From: Alphaproteobacteria bacterium
Lineage (GTDB): Bacteria; Pseudomonadota; Alphaproteobacteria; Micavibrionales; Micavibrionaceae
NCBI GenBank assembly: GCA_016763095.1
Contig: JAESUK010000198.1
Coordinates: 1 to 22,694 of the forward strand
Direction of reading: 5' to 3'
DNA length: 22,694 nt
Positions within the stretch are counted from its first letter, which is position 1, and each line of letters opens with the position of its first letter. The position numbers and the translations under genes were made by a program. Positions 7,478 to 14,432 of this stretch are shown here, in pieces. Below the pieces are notes generated by a model, which was given only the letters and a program-made list of their open reading frames with translations, searched no databases and was not told the DNA's origin.

Positions 7478-7630
7478 GAACAAAGTCTCTTTGTATGGGG
7501 ATTTGATAACACCCTTCCAGAGTCGATTGCAAGTGAATCTGAGTCTTTATTTTGGCGTGTGTGGATGAATCTATGTAAGAAACAAATTTTAGTATTCACA
7601 AATGATTTTTGATGGTTTAGGACATAGAGT
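7478..7630 (+). promoter_or_regulatory. Intergenic region upstream of lgt
   Basis: Together with the ubiK remnant this makes 323 bases without an intact gene between the YbjN gene and lgt. The part next to lgt must hold its promoter, but I see no clear -35/-10 pair. It ends with TAGGA at 7618-7622, the Shine-Dalgarno of lgt. On the other strand, AAAGAGA precedes the remnant's ATG, so the 35-codon fragment could still be translated. Confidence 0.3.
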
Positions 7631-8446
7631 ATGTCATTAGAATTTCCTCAAATTGATCCTGTTGCTCTTGCCATTGGTCCTGTGCAAATTAGGTGGTATG
7701 CCCTTGCCTATATCACGGGGGTTTTACTGGGGTGGTTTTATATCAAAAAGATATTAGGACGGTACGGAGAAGATGCTCGCCCGAATAAAAGTGACATAGA
7801 CGATTTCATGAACTGGGCCATTGTTGGAATTATTCTTGGCGGACGCTTGGGCTATATCATCTTTTATAATTTGTCTTACTACCTATCCAATCCGTTAAAG
7901 ATTTTTCATGTTTGGGAGGGGGGTATGTCTTTTCATGGTGGCTTCCTTGGCGTTGTTGTTGCCATCATCATGTTCTCAAAGAAGAATGATATTAATATGT
8001 TCCGCTTGGCGGACTTGTTAGCGTGCGCTGCGCCAATTGGTCTCTTCTTTGGGCGTATAGCCAACTTCATCAATGCAGAACTCTATGGGCGTGTTACAGA
8101 TGCGCCTTGGGGCATTGTCTTCCCAAACGGTGGGGATCAACCACGTCACCCGAGTCAGCTCTATGAGGCATTCCTTGAAGGCGCTGTTCTCTTCCTAGTT
8201 TTGTACGTATGTTCGCGCTTTGATGCCGTGCGCAAACGCTCTGGTCTATTGGCTGTTATCTTTATCGGTGGCTATGCCGTATCCCGATTTATTATAGAGT
8301 TCTTCCGCGAGCCTGATGCGCATCTGGGTTATTTCGCAAGCGGGGCAACCATGGGGCAAATTTTATCCATGGGGATGATTGCAGGAGCGCTTCTTCTTAT
8401 GGTGATTATTCTTAGAGTTCACAAAAAGAAAAATGTCAAAACTTGA
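7631..8446 (+). CDS. lgt: Prolipoprotein diacylglyceryl transferase
   Basis: A 271-residue inner-membrane enzyme that moves diacylglycerol from phosphatidylglycerol to the lipobox cysteine of prolipoproteins, the first step of lipoprotein maturation. About seven membrane segments can be seen. The Lgt signature GRIANFINAELYGR carries the essential Arg, Asn and Glu; GGMSFHGGFLG and HPSQLYEAFLEG are also typical. The start at 7631 has TAGGA nine bases upstream. Its end overlaps the methyltransferase gene by 14 bases. A substrate candidate lies in this window: the lipoprotein starting at 22512. Confidence 0.97.
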   Translation: MSLEFPQIDPVALAIGPVQIRWYALAYITGVLLGWFYIKKILGRYGEDARPNKSDIDDFMNWAIVGIILGGRLGYIIFYNLSYYLSNPLKIFHVWEGGMSFHGGFLGVVVAIIMFSKKNDINMFRLADLLACAAPIGLFFGRIANFINAELYGRVTDAPWGIVFPNGGDQPRHPSQLYEAFLEGAVLFLVLYVCSRFDAVRKRSGLLAVIFIGGYAVSRFIIEFFREPDAHLGYFASGATMGQILSMGMIAGALLLMVIILRVHKKKNVKT

Positions 8447-9497
8447 ACAAATAATTAAAGATGAAATTATAGAGCATGGCCCTATGAATGTAGGACGCTT
8501 TATGGATTTGTGCCTTGGGCATCCCAAATATGGCTATTACATCACGCGAGATCCATTTGGTGTGGATGGAGATTTTACAACAGCCCCAGAAATTTCCCAA
8601 ATGTTTGGGGAAATGGTGGGCGCGTGGGTTATTGATACATGGCAGAAGCTCGGCGCACCTAAAAAAATTACACTTATGGAATGTGGTGCAGGGCGCGGGA
8701 CGCTTATGGCAGATATTATTCGGATGGCAAAAAATGTACCAGATTTTCTAAATGCTTTAGAGGTTGTTCTGCTTGAAACAAGCCCTGTTCTTATTGAAAA
8801 GCAAAAGGATCTTCTCTCTGATCTTTCTGTGTCATGGCTCTCTAGTCTTGATGATCATAAAAGTAATGCTCCAATAATTGTGATTGCCAATGAATTTCTT
8901 GATGCGCTTCCGATACGCCAGTTCCAAAAAGTAGATGGTAAATTAAAAGAGCAGCTTATAGGTGTTTCTAAAAGTGATGAATTGCATTTTGGTTTAAGCG
9001 AAATGAATGCCTCAATAGATGCACCGTTGAGTGTAAAAGATGGTGAGTACATTGAGCTTGCGCCTGTGCGTGATGCCTTCATGACAAGACTGTGTCAGAT
9101 GTTAAAGACAAATGGTGGGGCAGGGCTGTTCATTGATTATGGATATGATCAAGGGCATGGCGATACACTTCAAGCCGTTGAAAAACATAAATTCGTATCC
9201 CCTTTTAAAAATGCTGGAAATGTAGATATCACTGCACATGTTGATTTCTCAAGCATAAAGAAAGTTTGCGCAAACGAGGGAATGCACAGCGCAGGAATTA
9301 TAAAACAAGCAGACTTCCTGCGCGCCCTTGGGATAGTTATGCGCGCTGAGGCGTTAAAGCAAAAGGCAACGCTCGAACAAACGCAAAAGATATCACAAGA
9401 TTTGGATCGCCTTATAAACCTCGATCAAATGGGTAAGTTGTTTAAGGTTTTTGCTTTCTCATCTGTGCCACTTCAACTTGCAGGGTTCAATGTATGA
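8433..9497 (+). CDS. SAM-dependent methyltransferase, MidA/NDUFAF7 family (DUF185)
   Basis: A 354-residue class I methyltransferase. Family marks are GYYITRDPFGVDGDFTTAPE near the N-terminus, EISQMFGEMVGAW, the SAM-binding loop MECGAGRGTLM, and NEFLDALPIRQF. The mitochondrial relative NDUFAF7 dimethylates an arginine of a complex I subunit (NDUFS2) and is needed for complex I assembly; a respiratory complex I role is therefore plausible but inferred. The start overlaps the lgt end by 14 bases and the stop overlaps the pgeF start in ATGA, so translation is coupled in the order lgt, this gene, pgeF. This trio is common in alphaproteobacteria. Confidence 0.93.
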   Translation: MSKLEQIIKDEIIEHGPMNVGRFMDLCLGHPKYGYYITRDPFGVDGDFTTAPEISQMFGEMVGAWVIDTWQKLGAPKKITLMECGAGRGTLMADIIRMAKNVPDFLNALEVVLLETSPVLIEKQKDLLSDLSVSWLSSLDDHKSNAPIIVIANEFLDALPIRQFQKVDGKLKEQLIGVSKSDELHFGLSEMNASIDAPLSVKDGEYIELAPVRDAFMTRLCQMLKTNGGAGLFIDYGYDQGHGDTLQAVEKHKFVSPFKNAGNVDITAHVDFSSIKKVCANEGMHSAGIIKQADFLRALGIVMRAEALKQKATLEQTQKISQDLDRLINLDQMGKLFKVFAFSSVPLQLAGFNV

Positions 9498-10231
9498 TTA
9501 AGCATAAGTTCTATACAAAAAATGGAGGCGTGAGCACAGGGGCTTATGCCTCACTGAACTGCTCTGAAAAATCAGGAGATAGTCCTGCAAATGTGAATCA
9601 GAATATCCAAATAGTTTTGGATGAGATGGGCGGCGATTTTTTCGCGGCGATTGATCAAGTGCACGGGGCAGATTGTGTGCAGATTGATGCTCCATATCAA
9701 GGACACCCAAAGGCGGATGCTTTTGTAACTAAGACACCAAACATTGTGTTGGGCATTTCGACAGCAGACTGCACACCTGTTCTGTTCTCTGGAAAGGATG
9801 CTAATGGGCAGGAGGTTATTGGCGCGGCTCACGCGGGATGGCGCGGTGCTTTTGTAGGCGTGTGTGAAAACACAATTGATAAAATGTGTGCGCTCGGGTG
9901 TGATCTAAAATCAATAAAAGTAATGATTGGTCCATGTATTGCCCAAAGCTCCTATGAAGTTAGCAAAGCGTTCCGTGATGGTTTCTTAGAAAAGGGCGGG
10001 GGCGTGTCTGCTTTCTTTAAAAATGCGGAGCGTGCAGAGCATTTTCTCTTTGATCTACCGAGTTATATTATGTTCCGCCTTAAGGCGCATGGTGTTAAAG
10101 AAATATCGAGAGATACGCGCGATACTTATGCTTCAGAGAATGATTTCTATAGCTATCGTCGTATGACTCACTTGAAAGAATCTTTCTGTGGACGACAAAT
10201 ATCCACAATAGTAATTCTTAGTGATTCTTAG
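9494..10231 (+). CDS. pgeF: Peptidoglycan editing factor PgeF (YfiH, multicopper-oxidase-like fold)
   Basis: A 245-residue protein of the YfiH/laccase-domain family. The zinc-site residues are visible in QVHGADCVQ, STADCTPVLF and AAHAGWRGAF. In E. coli the enzyme removes peptidoglycan precursors that carry L-serine in place of L-alanine; other members were described as purine nucleoside phosphorylases or polyphenol oxidases. The start is fixed by the four-base ATGA overlap with the preceding gene. The last codons fall in a short tandem repeat (AGTAATTCTT, AGTGATTCTT at 10210-10229) that also holds the stop codon, so the extreme C-terminus could vary by slippage. Confidence 0.93.
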   Translation: MIKHKFYTKNGGVSTGAYASLNCSEKSGDSPANVNQNIQIVLDEMGGDFFAAIDQVHGADCVQIDAPYQGHPKADAFVTKTPNIVLGISTADCTPVLFSGKDANGQEVIGAAHAGWRGAFVGVCENTIDKMCALGCDLKSIKVMIGPCIAQSSYEVSKAFRDGFLEKGGGVSAFFKNAERAEHFLFDLPSYIMFRLKAHGVKEISRDTRDTYASENDFYSYRRMTHLKESFCGRQISTIVILSDS

Positions 10232-10321
10232 TGATTGATTTTTAGTGTGAAATATTTATATTCCAAATAACTCATAATACATCGTAATATATTATTGCTT
10301 GATATAAGGAAAACAGGTCGC

Positions 10322-11254
10322 ATGAAAATTATTTCAGGAAATTCCAACCGTCACTTATCAGAAGCCATAGCAACATATCTAAATGTTCCTCTCGCAGAGG
10401 CATCAATACGACGTTTTGCAGATATGGAAGTCTTCGTAGAAATCCTTGAAAATGTCCGCGGTGAGGATGTATTTATTATCCAGCCAACATCATATCCTGC
10501 AAATGATAATCTTATGGAGCTACTCGTTACCATTGATGCGCTACGTCGCGGATCGGCAAAAAGAATTACAGCGGTTATCCCTTACTATGGGTACGCACGC
10601 CAAGACCGTAAGACAGGACCAAGAACACCGATTTCTGCGAAGCTTGTGGCAAATCTAATTACCAAAGCAGGTGCAGACCGCGTTTTAACAATGGAATTGC
10701 ATGCAGGACAAATCCAAGGGTTCTTTGATATCCCAACAGATAACCTGACGGTATCCCCTGTGTTTACACCTGTTATTAAGGAACGCTTTAAAGGTGAAGA
10801 CCTTGTTATGGTGTCCCCAGATGTGGGGGGCGTTATTCGTGCACGCTCTATGGCAAAAAAAGTTCATGCAGAATTGGCAATTATTGATAAACGTCGTGAA
10901 AAAGCGGGTGTATCAGAAGTTATGCACGTTATTGGGGATGTAAAAGGCAAAACATGTATCCTCGTTGATGACATGGTTGATAGTGGAGGAACACTCAGTA
11001 ACGCAGCCAAAGCTTTGATGGAAAATGGCGCAAAAGAAGTGCACTCATATGTTGTTCACGGTGTACTCTCAGGTGGTGCTGTGGCACGTATTACAGCTTC
11101 CCCGATTAAGTCTCTTGTAATCACAGATACCATTGCGGCAACGGAAGCCGTACGGGTTGCTCATAACATTGAACAGCTCTCTGTTGCAGAGTTATTGGGT
11201 GAAGCTATTCGTCGTATTGCCGAAGACAGATCAGTTTCTGCAATTTTAGACTAG
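10322..11254 (+). CDS. prs: Ribose-phosphate pyrophosphokinase (PRPP synthase)
   Basis: A 310-residue enzyme that makes phosphoribosyl pyrophosphate from ribose 5-phosphate and ATP, feeding purine, pyrimidine, histidine, tryptophan and NAD synthesis. Seen are the N-terminal KIISGNSNRHLSEAIA, the ATP-site segment VIPYYGYARQDRK, the catalytic flexible-loop segment DKRREKAG and the PRPP signature ILVDDMVDSGGTLSNAA. The start at 10322 gives the normal N-terminus and follows AAGGAAAA; the in-frame TTG at 10295 is rejected. A 90-base gap separates it from pgeF. I see no typical terminator after it. Confidence 0.97.
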   Translation: MKIISGNSNRHLSEAIATYLNVPLAEASIRRFADMEVFVEILENVRGEDVFIIQPTSYPANDNLMELLVTIDALRRGSAKRITAVIPYYGYARQDRKTGPRTPISAKLVANLITKAGADRVLTMELHAGQIQGFFDIPTDNLTVSPVFTPVIKERFKGEDLVMVSPDVGGVIRARSMAKKVHAELAIIDKRREKAGVSEVMHVIGDVKGKTCILVDDMVDSGGTLSNAAKALMENGAKEVHSYVVHGVLSGGAVARITASPIKSLVITDTIAATEAVRVAHNIEQLSVAELLGEAIRRIAEDRSVSAILD

Positions 11255-11271
11255 AAAATCATAAAAAACCC

Positions 11272-11300
11272 TTGCATTAAGCGCGCTAATTTGGTTATTA
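11272..11300 (+). promoter_or_regulatory. Candidate sigma-70-type promoter of rplY
   Basis: TTGCAT at 11272-11277 and TTATTA at 11295-11300 are separated by exactly 17 bases. The predicted start of transcription, near 11307, gives a leader of about 48 bases. The -10 is a weak match, so the call is tentative. Confidence 0.42.
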
Positions 11301-11306
11301 AGCATG

Positions 11307-11328
11307 TCCAACACCCCTGGAGGTTGGA
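11307..11328 (+). other. Stem-loop at the predicted 5' end of the rplY mRNA
   Basis: TCCAAC (11307-11312) pairs with GTTGGA (11323-11328) around a 10-base loop. If the promoter just upstream is right, this hairpin begins with the first transcribed base. It is not followed by T and leaves the ribosome site free, so stabilisation of the 5' end or protein binding is more likely than termination. Confidence 0.4.
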
Positions 11329-11354
11329 TAACTTTAACTTAAGAGGAGTAGCTG

Positions 11355-12023
11355 ATGGCTAACACATACCAACTAGCTGCGCAAACTCGAGACCGAGCCG
11401 GTAAGGGGATAGCTCGTGCGTTGCGTAGAAACAATAACATTCCTGCAGTAATATATGGGGATAATAAAGAACCAGTTCTAATCAGTCTTTCATCACAAGA
11501 CATTGAACTTGAGTATCATAAAGCTCATATGTTCACGTCACTATGTGACATGAAAGTAGGAAGCGATAAAGTTTCTGTATTGGCGCGTGATATACAAGTA
11601 CACCCTGTAACAGACAGAGTTGTGCATGTTGATTTCCTTCGTGTTACGAAGAAAACAAAAATTGCGGTTCAAGTACCTGTTCACTTTACAAATCAAGATG
11701 ACTGTATTGGCTTACAACGCCAAGGTGTCCTTAACGTTGTGCGTCATGATGTTGAATTGATGTGTAGTGCAACACATATCCCAGAGTTCGTTGAACTTGA
11801 TATGACAAAATTTGAAATCGGTGATTCATTGAAAATGTCGGATGTAAATCTGCCAGATGACGCGCATTCAACAGCTGATCGTGATGTAACAATTGCAACA
11901 TTGATCGCACCACGCGTTGAAGAAGAAGAACCTGAAGATGCTGCTGAAACTGCTGAAGGCGAAGAAGGTGCTGAAGGCGAAGAAGGCGACGAAACTGCTG
12001 CCGAAGGCGATGCAGATAAATAA
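11355..12023 (+). CDS. rplY: 50S ribosomal protein L25, long Ctc type
   Basis: A 222-residue L25 of the Ctc/TL5 form, which binds 5S rRNA in the central protuberance. Residues 1-95 are the L25 domain (RDRAGKGIARALRR, IPAVIYGD, VDFLRV). Residues 96-185 are the second beta domain of Ctc-type proteins (VQVPVHFTNQD, DVNLPDDA). Residues from about 187 form a low-complexity acidic tail rich in E, A, G and D, encoded by a GAAGGCGAAGAAG-like repeat. Tails of this kind are common in alphaproteobacterial L25. The start at 11355 follows AAGAGGAG. A terminator stands behind the stop, before pth. Confidence 0.96.
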   Translation: MANTYQLAAQTRDRAGKGIARALRRNNNIPAVIYGDNKEPVLISLSSQDIELEYHKAHMFTSLCDMKVGSDKVSVLARDIQVHPVTDRVVHVDFLRVTKKTKIAVQVPVHFTNQDDCIGLQRQGVLNVVRHDVELMCSATHIPEFVELDMTKFEIGDSLKMSDVNLPDDAHSTADRDVTIATLIAPRVEEEEPEDAAETAEGEEGAEGEEGDETAAEGDADK

Positions 12024-12033
12024 TTATTTGATA

Positions 12034-12075
12034 ACGAGTGAGATGCTATAGATGCGTCTCGCTCGTTTTCTTTTT
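12034..12075 (+). terminator. Rho-independent terminator between rplY and pth
   Basis: ACGAGTGAGA (12034-12043) pairs over ten positions (one T-G) with TCTCGCTCGT (12057-12066), followed by TTTCTTTTT. The 13-base loop contains the ATG at 12052, which argues against that ATG as the pth start. The distance to pth is short, so partial read-through (attenuation) may supply pth. Confidence 0.82.
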
Positions 12076-12120
12076 CGAGTATTCAAACCTTCAAACGAAG
12101 GTCTTAAAGAGGAAATCCCT

Positions 12121-12684
12121 GTGTTTTTATTGGTTGGACTCGGTAACCCGGGCGAAAAATATAAAAAGAACAGACATAATATTGGCTTTATGGCGGTCGA
12201 TGCCATCGCAAGCTCATATGGCTTTCCTACATTCAAATCAAAATTTTTAGGGCAATATAGTGAAGGTCGTATAGGCAATCACAAAGTTGGAATCATAAAA
12301 CCATCAACATATATGAATGAGTCTGGTCAATCTGTTGGTGCCGTTGCGAAATTCTATAAATTACTCCCAGATCAGATTATTGTTTTCCATGACGAGCTAG
12401 ACCTCGCACCTGCCAAGATTAAAATTAAAGTTGGAGGAGGGCATGCTGGTCATAATGGCTTAAGGTCTCTTGATGTGCATCTAGGGGATAAAAACTACAA
12501 GCGTGTACGAATAGGAATTGGTCACCCAGGCGATAAGAATAAAGTAAGTGGATATGTGCTAAGCGACTTTGCAAAGGCTGACCAAAAATGGGTAGATGAT
12601 GTCCTTTACGGAATGGGGAAGTACGGCGAACTTCTGCTTGAGAATAAGGACAATGATTTTATGACGAATATGGCGTCTCTTTAA
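12121..12684 (+). CDS. pth: Peptidyl-tRNA hydrolase
   Basis: A 187-residue esterase that frees tRNA from prematurely released peptidyl-tRNA. The start is set at GTG 12121 because the family N-terminus (here FLLVGLGNPGEKY) begins there and AAAGAGG stands eight bases before it. The longer frame from ATG 12052 would add 23 atypical residues and starts inside a terminator loop. Key residues are N9 (GLGNPG), catalytic H19 (NRHNIGF), the asparagine in PSTYMNESG and the aspartate in FHDELDL; GGGHAGHNGLRS is the second family signature. The stop overlaps that of the small secreted protein gene on the other strand. Confidence 0.95.
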   Translation: MFLLVGLGNPGEKYKKNRHNIGFMAVDAIASSYGFPTFKSKFLGQYSEGRIGNHKVGIIKPSTYMNESGQSVGAVAKFYKLLPDQIIVFHDELDLAPAKIKIKVGGGHAGHNGLRSLDVHLGDKNYKRVRIGIGHPGDKNKVSGYVLSDFAKADQKWVDDVLYGMGKYGELLLENKDNDFMTNMASL

Positions 12685-12890
12685 GTAATCATACAACGAA
12701 TATCAATCCCACAGCGAAGAGTAGGTTTTTCTTTCTTACGAGGCTTTTGTGGTTCTATTTTTTCTATAGGAGCCGTCCCCTGATCATTCTCTGTTGACGT
12801 ATCAGGATCATCTGTAAACGCATTGCTCGGGTATAAAATGGCTACCGTCAGAAAGACAGCTGATACAATAGAAGTTCGTTGTATTTTCAT
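12681..12890 (-). CDS. Small secreted hypothetical protein
   Basis: I do not recognise this 69-residue protein. It has a clear signal peptide: KIQR, a hydrophobic core (VSAVFLTVAILYP) and a likely cleavage after SNA at residue 24. The mature part of about 45 residues is charged and proline/lysine-rich (EKIEPQKPRKKEK) and ends with two cysteines in RCGIDIRC, which might form a disulfide. An AAGAGA-type Shine-Dalgarno lies just before the start. Its TAA overlaps the pth TAA on the opposite strand (shared TTAA). A real signal peptide makes a chance frame less likely, but no homologue is known to me. Confidence 0.55.
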   Translation of the reverse strand: MKIQRTSIVSAVFLTVAILYPSNAFTDDPDTSTENDQGTAPIEKIEPQKPRKKEKPTLRCGIDIRCMIT

Positions 12891-12905
12891 TCTCTTACCC
12901 TTATA

Positions 12906-12940
12906 AGTGTTTTGATATTTTTATAGAAACACTATTTTTT
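12906..12940 (+). terminator. Possible terminator upstream of ychF
   Basis: AGTGTTT (12906-12912) pairs with AAACACT (12927-12933), followed by ATTTTTT. The loop is 14 AT-rich bases. It could stop pth transcripts that run antisense through the small secreted protein gene; on the minus strand the same bases would form that gene's promoter region. Confidence 0.5.
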
Positions 12941-12966
12941 AATTACGTCAATAAAAAGAGGCTGAT

Positions 12967-14067
12967 ATGAGTTTTAATTGTGGAATTGTTGGACTACCAA
13001 ATGTAGGAAAATCAACATTATTTAATGCGCTTACGCAAACAGCTGCCGCACAAGCAGCAAACTTTCCCTTTTGTACAATTGAACCCAATATAGGAAAAGT
13101 AGCTGTTCCAGATGAACGTTTGAATAAGATAGCCACGATTGGTGGCTCTGCTAAAATTATTCCCGCACAGCTTGAATTTGTTGATATTGCTGGTCTTGTT
13201 AAAGGCGCGAGTAAGGGAGAGGGGCTTGGTAACCAGTTTCTTGCAAATATTCGCGAAACAGACGCCATTATCTACGTGCTTCGCTGTTTTGAAGATGAAG
13301 ATATTACACATGTGGAAGGGTCAATCGATCCTATTCGTGATGCAGAAACCATTGAGTCTGAATTAATGATCTCAGATCTTGAGAGCATTGAGCGTCAACT
13401 TAAAAATGCTGAACGTAAGGCGCGCTCTGGTGATAAAGAGAGTAAACTCCAGTTTGATATCATGGAGCGCATCAAAACGGCACTTGATAACCTTGAGCCT
13501 GCAAGTTCTGTTGAATTAGGCGATGATGAAATACCATTGGCAAATGCACTATGTTTGTTGAGTGCAAAACCTATTCTCTATGTCTGCAATGTGTCTGAAG
13601 ATGATGCTGCAACAGGAAATGATATGACGAAAAGGGTTGCTGAGATGGCTGCAAACAAAGGCGCGCAGGCGGTGATTGTAAGTGCTGAGATTGAATCAGA
13701 AATTGCTCAGCTCGACTCTCAAGAAGATCGCACAGAGCTTCTCGAATCTATGGGCTTGGACGAACCTGGTTTGAATAAGATCATTCGTGCAGGGTACACA
13801 CTCTTAGGGCTACGAAATTATTTCACAGTGGGTCCGAAAGAAGCGCGTGCTTGGACAATCTCTGTCGGAGACAAAGCCCCACAAGCGGCCGGTAAAATTC
13901 ATTCTGATTTTGAAAAAGGCTTTATCCGCGCAGAGACAATTGCGTTTGATGACTACGTGAACTGTAATGGTGAGCAAGGTGCGAAGGAATCTGGAAAGAT
14001 GCGCCAAGAGGGTAAAGAATACGTCGTACAAGATGGCGACATAATTTTATTCCGTCAAAACACCTAA
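12967..14067 (+). CDS. ychF: Redox-regulated ATPase YchF (Obg-like, OLA1 family)
   Basis: A 366-residue P-loop protein of the Obg/HflX class that hydrolyses ATP rather than GTP and binds ribosomes; in E. coli it is tied to oxidative stress control. Seen are the P-loop GLPNVGKST (residues 9-17), NFPFCTIEPNIG (switch region), DIAGLVKGASKGEGLGNQFL and the specificity motif in VCNVSED, where NxxE replaces the GTPase NKxD. The C-terminal TGS domain ends KEYVVQDGDIILFRQNT. The ATG at 12967 follows AGAGG. The pth-ychF order is widespread in bacteria; here the small secreted gene is inserted between them. Confidence 0.97.
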   Translation: MSFNCGIVGLPNVGKSTLFNALTQTAAAQAANFPFCTIEPNIGKVAVPDERLNKIATIGGSAKIIPAQLEFVDIAGLVKGASKGEGLGNQFLANIRETDAIIYVLRCFEDEDITHVEGSIDPIRDAETIESELMISDLESIERQLKNAERKARSGDKESKLQFDIMERIKTALDNLEPASSVELGDDEIPLANALCLLSAKPILYVCNVSEDDAATGNDMTKRVAEMAANKGAQAVIVSAEIESEIAQLDSQEDRTELLESMGLDEPGLNKIIRAGYTLLGLRNYFTVGPKEARAWTISVGDKAPQAAGKIHSDFEKGFIRAETIAFDDYVNCNGEQGAKESGKMRQEGKEYVVQDGDIILFRQNT

Positions 14068-14079
14068 AAACGATATGAA

Positions 14080-14095
14080 TTAAGAGATGTTTAAC
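14080..14095 (+). promoter_or_regulatory. Candidate CtrA binding site
   Basis: TTAA-GAGATGT-TTAAC matches the alphaproteobacterial CtrA consensus TTAA-N7-TTAAC at all nine fixed bases. It lies 22 bases before the SemiSWEET start. In an AT-rich genome chance matches are not rare, and no good -10 follows at the usual distance. Confidence 0.35.
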
Positions 14096-14098
14096 CTT

Positions 14099-14115
14099 CC
14101 TCAGTAATACTGAGG
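14099..14115 (+). promoter_or_regulatory. Perfect palindrome covering the SemiSWEET ribosome binding site
   Basis: CCTCAGTA-A-TACTGAGG is an exact inverted repeat of 8 bp around one base. As RNA it can fold as CCTCAG/CTGAGG with a TAATA loop and hide GAGGG, the only Shine-Dalgarno-like sequence before ATG 14118. No T run follows, so it is not a ychF terminator. As DNA it could be an operator. Confidence 0.5.
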
Positions 14116-14117
14116 GA

Positions 14118-14429
14118 ATGGAAAACACTATTATATCTCTATATGCTCTCATTCCTTTTCTTGCCTCTGCGGCGCATATACCTCAGCTTAGAAAGGCGAT
14201 TATTTCAACACCAGAAGAATTAAAAGGTGTGTCTTTTATGGCATGGGGTGTTTGGTGGTCATGCTCTCTAATCTCACTGTTCTATGGCTTATTTCATCTT
14301 GGTGATATTTATTTCATAATTGTGAGCAGTGTAACGCTATTTTGGAATAGCGTGTTTATATCACTCATGTCCTACAAAATATATTTTAAGCGTGTAGATA
14401 GTGATGCGCAGTACATTCCTGCAGAGTAG
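14118..14429 (+). CDS. PQ-loop / SemiSWEET family small membrane transporter
   Basis: A 103-residue protein with three predicted membrane segments (about 5-22, 38-58, 63-84), the size and layout of a SemiSWEET half-transporter. The PQ motif is at P22-Q23 (AHIPQLRKAI), followed by the usual LKGVSFMAW, and the third segment has the conserved FWNSVF-type pattern. SemiSWEETs work as dimers and carry sugars; the substrate here is unknown and other PQ-loop roles are possible. The ATG at 14118 has GAGGG only one base upstream, unusually close, and this lies inside a palindrome. It converges on ilvE with three bases between the stop codons. Confidence 0.8.
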   Translation: MENTIISLYALIPFLASAAHIPQLRKAIISTPEELKGVSFMAWGVWWSCSLISLFYGLFHLGDIYFIIVSSVTLFWNSVFISLMSYKIYFKRVDSDAQYIPAE

Positions 14430-14432
14430 CAT

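Noticed and set aside
10210..10240. Tandem repeat at the pgeF end as a CRISPR-like or integration site
   Set aside because: Only two imperfect 10-base units and a partial third; too small and simple.
10295..10321. Upstream TTG start extending prs by nine codons
   Set aside because: The conserved PRPP synthase N-terminus begins at ATG 10322, which has AAGGA before it.
12024..12278. 84-codon minus-strand frame opposite the pth start
   Set aside because: It lies antisense to pth and its terminator, has no family resemblance or good ribosome site, and follows from the composition of the real gene.
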